Source: Limimaricola variabilis (GTDB taxonomy: Bacteria > Pseudomonadota > Alphaproteobacteria > Rhodobacterales > Rhodobacteraceae). From it: a stretch of DNA of 64,000 bases. Each line of letters opens with the position of its first letter. Within the stretch, counting starts at the first letter, position 1. Under the pieces are notes generated by a model, which worked only from the letters and a program-made list of their open reading frames with translations, did no database searches and was not told where the DNA came from. Both the position numbers and the translations under genes were made by a program. Of the stretch, positions 15,947 to 26,480 are shown in pieces. The stretch is taken from the NCBI RefSeq assembly GCF_014195545.1, contig NZ_JACIBX010000002.1, forward strand, positions 186,001-250,000. Reading direction: 5' to 3'.

Positions 15947-17542
15947 TTATTCCTCGACGTCGAAGGTCAGCGCCTTGACCTGCTGGAACTTGCCGGTGTC
16001 GCGCAGCTTCTGCAGCACCTCCTCGGAGACCGCTTCGTCGGCGTAGAGGATGGCGATCGCCTCGCCGGCGCGCTGGTTGCGGCCCAGGGTGAAGTTGGCG
16101 ATGTTGACACCGTTCTCGCCCATCATGGTGCCCAGCACGCCGATGATGCCCGGCACGTCCTGGTTGGTGGTGTAGACCATGTGGCGGCCGATCTCGGCGT
16201 CGATGTTGATGCCCTTGATCTGGATGAAGCGTGGCTTGCCGTCCGAGAACACCGTGCCCGCGACCGAACGCTCGCGCTTGTCGGTGACCACGGTGACCTT
16301 CACGTAGCCCTCGAAGGTGCCGGACTGGTCCTGCTTGGTGGTCGAGATCTGGATGCCGCGCTCCTTGGCGATCACCGGGGCGGAAACCATGTTCACGTCC
16401 GGGTTCACCTTGCGCATGATGCCCGCGACCAGCGCCGAGTTCAGCGCGGCGAGGTTCATCTCCGAGACCACGCCGTCATAGAGGATGTTGATTGCCTTGA
16501 CCGGCTCGTCGGTCATCTGACCGATGAAGTTGCCGAGGTGGCCCGACAGGCCGATCCACGGCCCCATGATCTTCGCCTCTTCGGCCGTGATCGAGGGCAT
16601 GTTGATGGCGTTGGTGACGGCGCCGGTCAGCAGGTAGTCGGACATCTGCTCGGCCACCTGCAGGGCGACGTTCTCCTGCGCCTCGGTGGTGGCGGCGCCC
16701 AGATGCGGGGTGACCACGACGTTGGGCAGGTTGAACAGCGGCGAGTTGGTCGCCGGCTCCTCGGCGAAGACGTCGAAGGCGGCACCGGCGACGCGGCCCT
16801 CGGTGATCGCCTCGGCCAGCGCCGCCTCGTCGACGAGGCCGCCGCGGGCGCAGTTGACGATCCGCACGCCCGGCTTGAGCTTGGCGATGTTCTCCTTGGA
16901 GAGGATGTTGCGGGTCTGGTCGGTCAGCGGCACGTGCAGCGTGATGAAGTCGGCGCGCTTCAGCAGCTCGTCCAGCTCCAGCTTCTCGACGCCGATCTCG
17001 GTGGCGCGCTCTTCCGACAGGAAGGGATCATAGGCCACGACCTTCATCTTCAGGCCATGCGCGCGGTCGATCACGATCGAGCCGATGTTGCCGGCGCCGA
17101 TCACGCCCAGCGTCTTGCCGGTGACCTCGACGCCCATGAAGCGCGACTTCTCCCACTTGCCCGCATGGGTCGAGGCGTTCGCCTCGGGGATCTGGCGCGC
17201 CACGGCCATCAGCATCGAGATCGCGTGCTCGGCGGTGGTGATCGAGTTGCCGAAGGGCGTGTTCATCACGATGATGCCCTTCTTCGACGCGGCCGGGATG
17301 TCGACGTTGTCGACGCCGATGCCGGCGCGGCCGATGACCTTGAGGTTGGTGGCCTTCTCGATCAGCTTCTCGGTCGCCTTGGTGGCCGAGCGGATCGCGA
17401 GACCGTCGTAATTTCCGATGATCTCGGCGAGCTTTTCCTTGTCCTTGCCGAGCTTCGGCTGGAAATCGACCTCGATGCCGCGATCGCGGAAGATCTGCAC
17501 GGCGGCGTCGGAGAGGGCGTCGGAAATGAGAACCTTGGGCAT
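15947..17542 (-). CDS. serA: D-3-phosphoglycerate dehydrogenase
   Basis: First committed step of serine synthesis: oxidises 3-phosphoglycerate with NAD+. 531 residues, the long form. Substrate and NAD domains come first (GKTLGVIGAGNIGS, Rossmann motif about residues 141-154). Catalytic His is in TPHLGAAT (about 280-287), with Arg and Glu in NCARGGLVDEAAL. Then an intervening ASB domain and a C-terminal ACT domain (HMVYTTNQDVPGIIGVLGTMMGENGVNIANF) that likely gives serine feedback. Downstream of serC on the same strand, 85 bases apart. Confidence 0.97.
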   Translation of the reverse strand: MPKVLISDALSDAAVQIFRDRGIEVDFQPKLGKDKEKLAEIIGNYDGLAIRSATKATEKLIEKATNLKVIGRAGIGVDNVDIPAASKKGIIVMNTPFGNSITTAEHAISMLMAVARQIPEANASTHAGKWEKSRFMGVEVTGKTLGVIGAGNIGSIVIDRAHGLKMKVVAYDPFLSEERATEIGVEKLELDELLKRADFITLHVPLTDQTRNILSKENIAKLKPGVRIVNCARGGLVDEAALAEAITEGRVAGAAFDVFAEEPATNSPLFNLPNVVVTPHLGAATTEAQENVALQVAEQMSDYLLTGAVTNAINMPSITAEEAKIMGPWIGLSGHLGNFIGQMTDEPVKAINILYDGVVSEMNLAALNSALVAGIMRKVNPDVNMVSAPVIAKERGIQISTTKQDQSGTFEGYVKVTVVTDKRERSVAGTVFSDGKPRFIQIKGINIDAEIGRHMVYTTNQDVPGIIGVLGTMMGENGVNIANFTLGRNQRAGEAIAILYADEAVSEEVLQKLRDTGKFQQVKALTFDVEE

Positions 17543-17592
17543 GGAATGCTCCTGTGGCGGTCGGACGGGAGGCGTCCGGGGAAATGGGAGAG

Positions 17593-17620
17593 CGGGGCGC
17601 GCCGTCGCGCGCGCGCCCCG
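17593..17620. other. Strong hairpin between serC and serA
   Basis: CGGGGCGCGC (17593-17602) and GCGCGCCCCG (17611-17620) form a perfect 10-bp stem with an 8-base loop in the 85-base gap between the serC stop and the serA start. There is no U-tract on the minus strand, so it is more likely an mRNA-stabilising or processing hairpin than a terminator. Confidence 0.5.
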
Positions 17621-17627
17621 AAGGGGA

Positions 17628-18782
<1,155 letters not shown>

Positions 18783-18785
18783 TGC

Positions 18786-18844
18786 TGGTATCCTTGCAGA
18801 TAAGCGCCTCTCGTTGGGGAGAGGTGTCCCGTCGCCGCAGATAC
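18786..18844 (-). ncRNA. serC leader RNA candidate
   Basis: Alphaproteobacteria are known to carry a conserved structured leader before serC (Rfam serC motif) whose last stem covers the ribosome site. Here the leader RNA contains a 6-bp hairpin (plus-strand CCTCTC 18807-18812 with GAGAGG 18819-18824) and a GTATC segment (complement of 18840-18844) able to pair with GATAC, which overlaps the AAGGA ribosome site 5-14 bases from the serC start. A second TTATC segment (complement of 18799-18803) can pair with the same target, giving alternatives. Identity rests on position and this architecture, not on a covariance search. Confidence 0.6.
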
Positions 18845-18941
18845 GCCCCTCGACGCGCTTTCACAACGGGGAAATTGCCGTTAAGGCACCGCCAAACGTC
18901 GCAAGCGGGCCATCCCGCGCCACTATCGGAAACTTTTCCCC

Positions 18942-19814
18942 ATGCTCACCGCGCTCCTTCTCTCCGCCCCCGGTACCCAGCTCGATCCGATTCTCGCCGA
19001 GAACCTGCGCAGTGCCTGGGGCGGCAGCGCGCTCGACTGGCTGTCGCCGGGCGAGGCGGTGGAATTCGGCCTCCCGGCGTGGCCGGACAATCGATGGGAC
19101 GTCTGGGCCGATCTGCAGCAGGCGCGCGTCGATCTGGTGATCCAGCGGACCGACGGACGCCGCAAGAAGATGCTGCTCGCCGACATGGACAGCACGATGA
19201 TCCAGCAGGAATGCATCGACGAGCTGGCCGCCGAGGCGGGCGTGGGCGAGCGCGTGGCCGAGATCACCCGGCGCGCGATGAACGGCGAGCTGGATTTCGA
19301 GGGCGCGCTGATCGAGCGCGTGGGCCTGCTCAAGGATCTCGACGAGGCGGTGATCGCCCGCGTGCTGTCGGAGCGGATCACCCACATGCCGGGTGGTCGC
19401 GAGCTCATCGCCACGATGAAGGCCAATGGCGGCTACGCGGCGCTGGTCTCGGGCGGTTTCACCGCCTTCACCGAGAACGTGGCCGAGGCGCTGGGCTTTC
19501 ACGAGCATCGCGCCAACACGCTGCTGGCCGCGGGCGGCAAACTCACCGGCGAGGTGGCCCGCCCGATTCTCGGCCGGGAGGCCAAGGTGCAGGCGCTGCA
19601 CGAGATCACCGCGCGGCTGGGAATCACCCCGGATGACGTCATCGCGGTGGGCGACGGCGCCAATGATCTCGGCATGCTCGGCCTCGCCGGGACCGGGGTG
19701 GCGCTGCACGCCAAGCCGGTGGTGGCCGAGCAATGCGAGGTCCGTGTGAATCACGGCGACCTGACGGCGCTGCTCTACATCCAGGGCTATCGCCGGGAAA
19801 TGTTCGCCATTTGA
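18942..19814 (+). CDS. serB: Phosphoserine phosphatase
   Basis: Last step of serine synthesis. 290 residues of the HAD superfamily: motif I DMDSTM (about residues 82-87, nucleophile Asp), motif II Ser in VSGGFTAFTENVA, and motifs III/IV with Lys in GREAKVQAL and GDGANDLGML. The N-terminal 75 residues form a regulatory extension typical of the longer SerB. Divergently transcribed from serC with a 159-base gap that holds the serC leader. Confidence 0.96.
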   Translation: MLTALLLSAPGTQLDPILAENLRSAWGGSALDWLSPGEAVEFGLPAWPDNRWDVWADLQQARVDLVIQRTDGRRKKMLLADMDSTMIQQECIDELAAEAGVGERVAEITRRAMNGELDFEGALIERVGLLKDLDEAVIARVLSERITHMPGGRELIATMKANGGYAALVSGGFTAFTENVAEALGFHEHRANTLLAAGGKLTGEVARPILGREAKVQALHEITARLGITPDDVIAVGDGANDLGMLGLAGTGVALHAKPVVAEQCEVRVNHGDLTALLYIQGYRREMFAI

Positions 19815-19887
19815 TCTTGCGCGACTCGGTTCGTGGCCCGACACTGACGCAGGGGCAGACCCGCCCCGCGTCACCTGGGAGGACGAC

Positions 19888-20211
19888 ATGACCGGCAAGC
19901 GTTTCATGTATATCTACCACGGCAACGGGATGGGCCCGCCCGAGAGCGAGGAAGCGGGCCGCGAGGCGATGGCCCGCTGGCAGGGCTGGATGGACGGCAT
20001 CCGCGACAACATCGTCGACGAGGGGGCCCCCGCCGGAAAATCGCACACCGTGAGCCAGAGCGGCGTGACCCATGACGGCGGCGCCAACCCCGTCTATGGC
20101 TACACGCTCGTCACCGCGCCCGACATCGACGCGGCGATCGCCATGGCCAAGGACTGCCCGATGGTCGCCGATGGCGGCAGCGTCGAGGTCTGCGAAGCGA
20201 TCCAGATGTAA
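19888..20211 (+). CDS. YCII-related domain protein
   Basis: A 107-residue protein of the YCII-related (DUF1330-like ferredoxin-fold) type: opening MYIYHGNG, a central ARWQGWMDGIRDNIVDEG, and a terminal APDIDAAIAMAKDCPMV segment typical of the family. Often annotated as putative sigma-factor-associated or antibiotic-biosynthesis-monooxygenase-like small proteins; no activity is known. No signal peptide. It stands 73 bases after serB with a GGGAGGA site before the ATG. Confidence 0.75.
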   Translation: MTGKRFMYIYHGNGMGPPESEEAGREAMARWQGWMDGIRDNIVDEGAPAGKSHTVSQSGVTHDGGANPVYGYTLVTAPDIDAAIAMAKDCPMVADGGSVEVCEAIQM

Positions 20212-20218
20212 ATCGGCC

Positions 20219-20274
20219 ACCGTGGCGTTGCGCTGACGCCACGGTTCCGCCCGGCGGTTTTCGCCGGGCGCTTT
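20219..20274 (+). terminator. Two tandem hairpins ending in a short T-run
   Basis: The first stem is ACCGTGGCG/CGCCACGGT (20219-20227 with 20237-20245). The second is CGCCCGGCG/CGCCGGGCG (20248-20256 with 20262-20270), followed by CTTTG. Both lie right after the YCII gene. The weak T-run makes termination probable but not certain. Confidence 0.6.
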
Positions 20275-20294
20275 GCGCGGATATCCGCGCAAAG
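20271..20294. repeat. Perfect 24-bp palindrome
   Basis: Two 12-base halves, CTTTGCGCGGAT and ATCCGCGCAAAG, abut with no spacer. It overlaps the T-run of the preceding hairpin. It lies 131 bases ahead of the IalB-like gene. It could be an operator or a cruciform/bidirectional terminator. No ORF occupies 20212-20424. Confidence 0.7.
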
Positions 20295-20424
20295 ACGTGA
20301 GCGCGCGGGGCTTTCACAAAGCCGGGGAATCTTGGTAAGCCTCTGGCCATCGAGTTGAACCCGCCCCTTCCAGTCGAAAAGGCGCCGGGGGCATCCAAGA
20401 GGCCAGACAGCTGGAGGCTGCTAC

Positions 20425-20961
20425 ATGATGTCACGACTTTTCCGCGCGTTCGGGTCCCTGACGGCAGGTGCGCTCATCGCCGCCGCCACGAGCGCCGTCG
20501 CGCAGGAGGCGTCGAACCGCGTCGCCGCAGAGACCGACTGGAGCGTGTTTCAGGAAACCGATCCGGTCGAATGCTTCGGCGTCTCGGCCCCCAAGAGCCA
20601 GCTCAACACCAAGGACGGCCAGCCCGTCACCGTGAACCGCGGCGAGACGCTGCTCTTCGTGTTCTATCGCCCGGCGCAGGGCGTGAACGGTCAAGTGACC
20701 TTCACCGGCGGCTATCCCTTCGCGTCCGGCTCGACCGTGACGCTTGAAGTCGGCGGGCAGGACTTCCAGCTCTTCACCGAAGGCGACTGGGCCTGGCCCG
20801 CGACGCCGCAGGACGACGCGGCCATCGTCGCGGCGATGAAGCGCGGCGCCGAAGCCGTGCTCACCGGCGTGTCCGGCCGCGGCACCCAGACCAAGGACAC
20901 CTTCTCGCTGCTGGGCTTCACCGCGGCCGTGGACGAGGCCGCCAAGCGCTGCACCAGCTGA
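20425..20961 (+). CDS. Invasion-associated locus B (IalB) family exported protein
   Basis: A 178-residue protein with a Sec signal peptide (residues 1-27, ending SAVAQ). The mature part has the IalB pattern: WSVFQETDPVECFGVSAPKS, a following beta-rich region with FVFYRP, and a C-terminal cysteine (KRCTS) that probably pairs with the first. Family members are periplasmic or surface proteins; the invasion role comes from Bartonella and need not apply. ATG at 20425 or 20428; GGAGG at 20413-20417 suits the first. Followed by a strong terminator. Confidence 0.78.
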   Translation: MMSRLFRAFGSLTAGALIAAATSAVAQEASNRVAAETDWSVFQETDPVECFGVSAPKSQLNTKDGQPVTVNRGETLLFVFYRPAQGVNGQVTFTGGYPFASGSTVTLEVGGQDFQLFTEGDWAWPATPQDDAAIVAAMKRGAEAVLTGVSGRGTQTKDTFSLLGFTAAVDEAAKRCTS

Positions 20962-20996
20962 TCCACCGCCCTTCCGGGGCGGCCCCATGACATGAG

Positions 20997-21034
20997 AGCG
21001 GGTCCGGTTTTCCTTGATGACCGGGCCCGCTTTC
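20997..21034 (+). terminator. Rho-independent terminator before rlmN
   Basis: AGCGGGTCCGGT (20997-21008) pairs with ACCGGGCCCGCT (21020-21031), 12 bp with one G-U, then TTTCCC. It separates the IalB-like gene from rlmN. Confidence 0.7.
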
Positions 21035-21073
21035 CCATATGAGCCGGGCAGCCCCGGCCCCGAGGTACCCCCG

Positions 21074-22261
21074 ATGACCGCCCCCGTCACACCGACCGCC
21101 CCCATCACCCAGGACGTCCACACCATCCCGCGCAAGGCGCCGGAAGGTCCGACCAACCTCGTCGGCCTGCGCCGCGAGGCGATGCGCGATGCGCTGATCG
21201 CGGCCGGCACGCCCGAAAAGCAGGCGAAGATGCGGGTGAACCAGATCTGGCAGTGGATCTACCACTGGGGCGTGCGCGATTTCGACGCGATGACCAACCT
21301 CGCCAAACCCTATCGCGAGCTGCTGGCGCGCAACTTCGTCATCTCCCTGCCCGAGATCGTCTCCAAGCAGGTCTCCTCCGACGGCACCCGCAAGTATCTG
21401 GTCCGGATCGCCGGCGGCCACGAGGTCGAGACGGTCTACATCCCCGAAGAGGATCGCGGCACGCTGTGCATCTCCAGCCAAGTGGGCTGCACGCTGACCT
21501 GCTCGTTCTGCCATACCGGTACCCAGAAGCTGGTCCGCAACCTGACCCCGGCCGAGATCGTGGGCCAGGTGATGCTGGCGCGCGACGACCTCGGCGAATG
21601 GCCGCAGCCGGGCGCGCCCAAGGACGAGACGCGGCTTCTGTCGAACATCGTGCTGATGGGCATGGGCGAGCCGCTCTACAATTTCGAGGGCGTGCGCGAC
21701 GCGATGAAGATCGCCATGGATGGCGAGGGCATCGCCCTGTCGCGCCGTCGCATCACGCTGTCGACCAGCGGCGTCGTGCCCGAGATCGCGCGCACGGCCG
21801 AAGAGATCGGCTGCATGCTCGCCGTCAGCTTCCACGCCACCACCGACGAGGTGCGCGACAAGCTGGTGCCGATCAACAAGAAGTGGAACATCGAAAAGCT
21901 GCTCGAGGCGCTGAAATCTTATCCCAAGCTGTCGAACTCCGAGCGCATCACCTTTGAATACGTGATGCTCAAGGACGTGAACGACAGCGACGAGGATGCG
22001 CGCCGCCTGGTCAAGCTGATCGAGGGCATCCCGGCCAAGATCAACCTGATCCCCTTCAACGAATGGCCCGGCTCGCCCTACCAGCGTTCGTCGAACAATC
22101 GCATCCACGCCTTTGCCGACATCATCTACAAGGCGGGCTATGCGAGCCCGATCCGCACGCCGCGCGGCGAGGACATCATGGCCGCCTGCGGCCAGCTCAA
22201 ATCCGCGACCGAGCGCGCCCGCAAGAGCCGCGCCGAGATCGCGGCCGAAGTACAGGGATAA
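21074..22261 (+). CDS. rlmN: Dual-specificity rRNA/tRNA adenine-C2 methyltransferase RlmN
   Basis: Radical-SAM enzyme making m2A2503 in 23S rRNA and m2A37 in some tRNAs. 395 residues from the chosen ATG at 21074 (a start 60 bases earlier would add an unlikely Pro-rich stretch). The 4Fe-4S motif CTLTCSFC (CxxxCxxC) is clear, as is the SAM-binding [10 protein letters not shown]. The resolving Cys is in DIMAACGQL near the C-terminus; the methyl-accepting Cys would be the one in RTPRGED...AACG, as in the family. Also GTC binding [18 protein letters not shown]. Isolated transcription unit by terminator. Confidence 0.96.
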   Translation: MTAPVTPTAPITQDVHTIPRKAPEGPTNLVGLRREAMRDALIAAGTPEKQAKMRVNQIWQWIYHWGVRDFDAMTNLAKPYRELLARNFVISLPEIVSKQVSSDGTRKYLVRIAGGHEVETVYIPEEDRGTLCISSQVGCTLTCSFCHTGTQKLVRNLTPAEIVGQVMLARDDLGEWPQPGAPKDETRLLSNIVLMGMGEPLYNFEGVRDAMKIAMDGEGIALSRRRITLSTSGVVPEIARTAEEIGCMLAVSFHATTDEVRDKLVPINKKWNIEKLLEALKSYPKLSNSERITFEYVMLKDVNDSDEDARRLVKLIEGIPAKINLIPFNEWPGSPYQRSSNNRIHAFADIIYKAGYASPIRTPRGEDIMAACGQLKSATERARKSRAEIAAEVQG

Positions 22262-22300
22262 GGCGCCGGACCAACCGGGCGCCATCAGGGGGAGAGAGCG

Positions 22301-23092
22301 GTGAAGATCAAGCTCAACGGGATCGAGTTCGAGGTCACGGCGGTGGAGCCCGCCCTGCGGGAGGCGATCCTCGGCGATCCGGTGATCGCCAAGGCGGTCT
22401 GGCGCGACGTCTATGCCTGGGACGCGGCCGCGCAGGAGGGCAAGAACACCGGCCCCGTGACCCAGAACGGCGCGATCCCGCTGGCCAACGGCCTCTCCTT
22501 CTTCGTGCCCAAGGGCGAGGGCGCCGAGAAGAACGAGAGCGCCTCGCGCACCTCCGGTGAGCGGTTCCTCAAGGCGCTGAACGTGAAGTCGACCATCGAC
22601 GTGCTCAAGGCGATGGCGCGGCTTCTGGGCATGCCGCAGAAGATCCTGCCCAAGGAGTTCGACCCGCTCCGCCCGGTGGCCTCCTTTACGGTGAAGATGC
22701 ATGTCGAGCACTCGGTGCTGCGGCTCCGCAACGCCAGTCGCAACCTGCAGGCCTATCTGCTAGTGCCCGGACAGATCGGCTTTCACCACGAGATCACGGC
22801 GATCCACGACCAGGCGGGCTATGACGCGCTGATCGCCGAAAAGCCCGAGCTGAAGACGCTGACGCCGCTCTTCCTGGTGCCCGCGCGCACCAAGGCCAAC
22901 CGCGAGATGCGCGCCACCGCGCTGATGGCGCAGACCCGCGACCTCGCGGAGCAGGCCAAAGGCAAATCCGTCGAGGAGCTGCCGGAAGCGCTGCGCATCG
23001 GTCGCAACCAGGCCGAGCTGCGGATGCTGGCCCAGGCCGCGAACCAGGCGCGCCAGGGTCAGACCGGCGCCAAGCCCCGCGCCACCGCCTGA
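22301..23092 (+). CDS. Hypothetical protein, 263 aa
   Basis: GTG start at 22301 behind a GGGGGAGAGAG site, 39 bases after rlmN, so likely cotranscribed. No signal peptide or membrane helix. N-terminal half has MKIKLNGIEFEVTAVEPALREAI; middle is rich in charged residues with KILPKEFDPL; C-terminus is Ala/Gln-rich (ALRIGRNQAELRMLAQAANQ), plausibly helical or coiled. I do not recognise a family, so function is unassigned. Codon use fits its neighbours. Confidence 0.7.
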   Translation: MKIKLNGIEFEVTAVEPALREAILGDPVIAKAVWRDVYAWDAAAQEGKNTGPVTQNGAIPLANGLSFFVPKGEGAEKNESASRTSGERFLKALNVKSTIDVLKAMARLLGMPQKILPKEFDPLRPVASFTVKMHVEHSVLRLRNASRNLQAYLLVPGQIGFHHEITAIHDQAGYDALIAEKPELKTLTPLFLVPARTKANREMRATALMAQTRDLAEQAKGKSVEELPEALRIGRNQAELRMLAQAANQARQGQTGAKPRATA

Positions 23093-23148
23093 GGAACCGC
23101 CACCCGACTGGCCAGTTGGCCGTGCATCCCCGAAGCGGAGGCACGGCC

Positions 23149-23361
23149 ATGAGCTATTCGACAGGTGACAAGGTGACGTGGAACTGGGCCAACGGCACCG
23201 GTAGCGGCAAGATCACCAAGGTCTACACGCGCAAGATCACCCGCACGATCAAGGGCTCCGAGATCACCCGCAACGCCAGCGAGGACGAGCCCGCCTACCT
23301 GATCGAGCAGGAGGATGGCGACGAGGTGCTCAAGAGCGGCTCCGAGCTATCCAAGGCCTGA
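23149..23361 (+). CDS. DUF2945 family small protein (hypervirulence-associated TUDOR domain)
   Basis: A 70-residue protein from ATG 23149, behind GGAGG at 23137-23141. Pattern MSYSTGDKVTWNW..GTGSGKITKVYTRKITRTIKGSEI and terminal ...YLIEQEDGDEVLKSGSEL matches the DUF2945/HVA1 TUDOR family, a small beta-barrel. Function in bacteria unknown. No signal peptide. Separated from the previous gene by 56 bases. Confidence 0.85.
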   Translation: MSYSTGDKVTWNWANGTGSGKITKVYTRKITRTIKGSEITRNASEDEPAYLIEQEDGDEVLKSGSELSKA

Positions 23362-23469
23362 GGGCGCGACGGGTCAAACCAGCCGGGCGCGCAAGCTCGG
23401 AAGGGTCAGGCGGAGCGCGGCGCGCCCCGCCCTCACCCTGCCGCGAAGACGCTCCTTCGCGGCGGAGCG

Positions 23470-24321
23470 TTATTCCGCCCGGCCGGGGATATGCTCGCGC
23501 CGCTCGCCCGCATGGGTCCAGCTGCGCATCGCCTCGAAGGCCTCGTCGGCGGTTTCCACGAACTTGAACAGCTGCAGGTCCTCCTCGGCGATGGTGCCGG
23601 CCTCGGCCAGCGCCTCCCAGTTCACGATCTTCTCCCAGAAGGCCCGGCCGAAGAGCAGGAAGGGCACGCGCTTCATCCGCCCGGTCTGGATCAGCGTCAG
23701 CGTCTCGAACAGCTCGTCGAGCGTGCCGAAGCCGCCGGGGAACACGCAGACCGCCTTGGCGCGCATCAGGAAATGCATCTTACGGATCGCGAAGTAGTGG
23801 AAGTTGAACGCCAGCTCCGGCGTGACATAGGGGTTGGGCGCCTGCTCGTGCGGCAGCACGATGTTGAGCCCGACCGAGCGGCCGCCCGCCTCCTCCGCGC
23901 CGCGGTTGCCCGCCTCCATCACACCCGGGCCGCCGCCCGTCACGATGACGTTCTCGCTGCCGCCGGTCTCAAGCGACCATTCGGTGACGCGCCGCGCGAA
24001 GAGCCGCGCCTCCTCGTAGAACGCCGACAGCTCCGCCAGCGTCTGGGTCCGCGCCGTGTGCTTCTTGGCGGGCTCGGGAATCCGCGCGCCGCCGAACAGC
24101 ACCACGGTCGAATGCACCCCGGCCTCGTTCATCAGCAGCTCGGGCTTGAGAAGTTCGAGCTGCCAGCGGACCGGACGCAGGTCGTCACGCAGCAGGAAAT
24201 CCTCGTCGGTGAAGGCCAGCCGGTAGGAGGGAGAGGTGGTCTGCGGCGTCTGCGGGACCTGCCCTGCGGTGCGCTGGTCCTCCTGGCTGTCGCGCATCAG
24301 GTGTCGTCTGTCCTTGGTCAT
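23470..24321 (-). CDS. LOG-family/TIGR00730 Rossmann-fold protein
   Basis: A 283-residue protein of the lysine-decarboxylase-like/LOG family: the PGGFGTLDELFETLT motif (about residues 196-210) and GGGPGVMEAGNRGA (about 130-143) are hallmarks. In the cytokinin-activating LOG enzymes these bind AMP-ribose, and the Glu in the PGGxGTxxE motif is catalytic. Bacterial members of this long form are often nucleotide 5'-monophosphate nucleosidases (PpnN-like). It has an N-terminal extension of about 70 residues. Divergent from dapD by 90 bases. Substrate untested. Confidence 0.85.
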   Translation of the reverse strand: MTKDRRHLMRDSQEDQRTAGQVPQTPQTTSPSYRLAFTDEDFLLRDDLRPVRWQLELLKPELLMNEAGVHSTVVLFGGARIPEPAKKHTARTQTLAELSAFYEEARLFARRVTEWSLETGGSENVIVTGGGPGVMEAGNRGAEEAGGRSVGLNIVLPHEQAPNPYVTPELAFNFHYFAIRKMHFLMRAKAVCVFPGGFGTLDELFETLTLIQTGRMKRVPFLLFGRAFWEKIVNWEALAEAGTIAEEDLQLFKFVETADEAFEAMRSWTHAGERREHIPGRAE

Positions 24322-24345
24322 GCCGGTCCCTTACCCTAGGGCGCG

Positions 24346-24375
24346 TTGCGCCGATTACCGCATCCGGTCTATAGC
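24346..24375 (+). promoter_or_regulatory. Candidate promoter for dapD
   Basis: TTGCGC (24346-24351) and TATAGC (24370-24375) with 18 bases between, ending 36 bases before the dapD ATG. The gap 24322-24411 is short and divergent, so a promoter must be near. Confidence 0.4.
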
Positions 24376-24411
24376 CGCCTGCGAGCCGCATCACAAACCG
24401 GAGCCCATCCC

Positions 24412-25245
<834 letters not shown>

Positions 25246-25270
25246 GCCGCGGCGCAACGACCATCGGAGA

Positions 25271-25295
25271 AGGGGCGCCACGGCGCCCCTTTTTG
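25271..25295 (+). terminator. Terminator after dapD
   Basis: An 8-bp stem AGGGGCGC/GCGCCCCT (25271-25278 with 25283-25290), 4-base loop, then TTTTT-like tail; 25 bases after the dapD stop. Confidence 0.8.
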
Positions 25296-25369
25296 GTATC
25301 AATGGCACCGGATTCGCGAAACCGGCCCGATGGGCGGAACCCCGTTCCCGCCCATGCGCTTGGGCCGCC

Positions 25370-26401
25370 ATGATCCAGAACCTGCCCCTTCCGCTTCTTC
25401 TGGTCGCCTTCGCCCTTGCTGCAGCGGCCGTCATCTTCTCCTCGATCCGGGCCACGCGGCTGGCCGACATCATCGCCGACCGGACCCGGATGGGTGAGGC
25501 GATGGCAGGCGGGATCATCCTCGGCGGCGCGACCTCGCTGGCCGGTGTGGTGGTCTCGGTCAACGCCGCGCTGAACGGCGACGCTTCCTTCGCCTTCTCG
25601 AACGCGGTGGGCGGAATCGCGGCGCAGACCCTGTTTCTCGCCATCGCCGACCTGATCTACCGGCGCGCCAATCTCGAACATGCCGCGGCCGAACCGGCCA
25701 ACCTGTTCCAGGCGGTGATGCTGATGATCCTGCTCAGCCTGCCGCTCTGCGCCATCGCCGGGCCCGAGGTCGCCTATTTCGGCGTGCACCCCGTCTCGGT
25801 GGCGCTGTTTCTCACCTATCTCTACGGCGTGCGCGTCTCGGCCCAAGTCTCGGAGAAGCCGATGTGGCGGCCGGTGATGACCTCCGAGACCCGCACCGAC
25901 GAGCCCGAGGATGACGACGAGGCGGGCCGCTCCGTCACCGGCCCGGCGCTGCGCTTCGCGGCTCTGGTCGCGGTGATGGGGTTGGGCGGCTTCGTGATCG
26001 CGCAGGTCGGCAGCACCTTCATCGAACGCTTCGGGCTGCGTTCGAGCCTCGTCGGCTCGCTGATCACCGCCGTCGTCACCTCGCTGCCCGAATTCGTCAC
26101 CACCATCGTCGCGGTGCGGCGCGGCGCGCTGCAACTCGCCGTGGGCGGCATCATCGGCGGTAACACCTTCGACACGCTGTTCCTGGTGATCTCTGACGTA
26201 AGCCTGCGCGAGGGGTCGCTCTACCACGCGGTCGGCACCACCGACCTCTACTGGCTCGGCACCGGGCTGCTGATGACCGGCATCCTGCTGGCCGGCCTGA
26301 TCGCCCGACAGCGCGAGGGTCCGGCCCGGATCGGCTTCGAAAGCGTCGCGATGCTCGCGGTTTATGGGATCGCGGCCACGATCGAAGTGCTGAACGGATA
26401 G
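25370..26401 (+). CDS. Sodium/calcium exchanger-like membrane protein (CaCA family)
   Basis: A 343-residue membrane protein with about 9-10 helices in two homologous halves. The two alpha-repeat-like motifs are visible: GGATSLAGVVVSVNAALN...FSNAVGGIAAQ in the first half and VVTSLPEFVTTIVAVRRGALQLAVGGIIGGNTFDTLF in the second, with the polar T-S-L-P and GN motifs expected for cation binding. Between them a cytoplasmic acidic loop (DEPEDDDEAG). Ion specificity cannot be read. The ATG 25370 lies 75 bases beyond the dapD terminator, so it is probably a separate unit. Confidence 0.85.
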   Translation: MIQNLPLPLLLVAFALAAAAVIFSSIRATRLADIIADRTRMGEAMAGGIILGGATSLAGVVVSVNAALNGDASFAFSNAVGGIAAQTLFLAIADLIYRRANLEHAAAEPANLFQAVMLMILLSLPLCAIAGPEVAYFGVHPVSVALFLTYLYGVRVSAQVSEKPMWRPVMTSETRTDEPEDDDEAGRSVTGPALRFAALVAVMGLGGFVIAQVGSTFIERFGLRSSLVGSLITAVVTSLPEFVTTIVAVRRGALQLAVGGIIGGNTFDTLFLVISDVSLREGSLYHAVGTTDLYWLGTGLLMTGILLAGLIARQREGPARIGFESVAMLAVYGIAATIEVLNG

Positions 26402-26480
26402 GTTCGGAACGCAACCTCACCTTCGCGTGTTCACGCTTGGAAGGACCGGGCATGCCGGTCGGAATATTGGAGTGGACGAC

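Noticed and set aside
23362-23469. Possible small gene between DUF2945 and LOG-family genes
   Set aside because: No start with ribosome site and no plausible product; a convergent intergenic gap.
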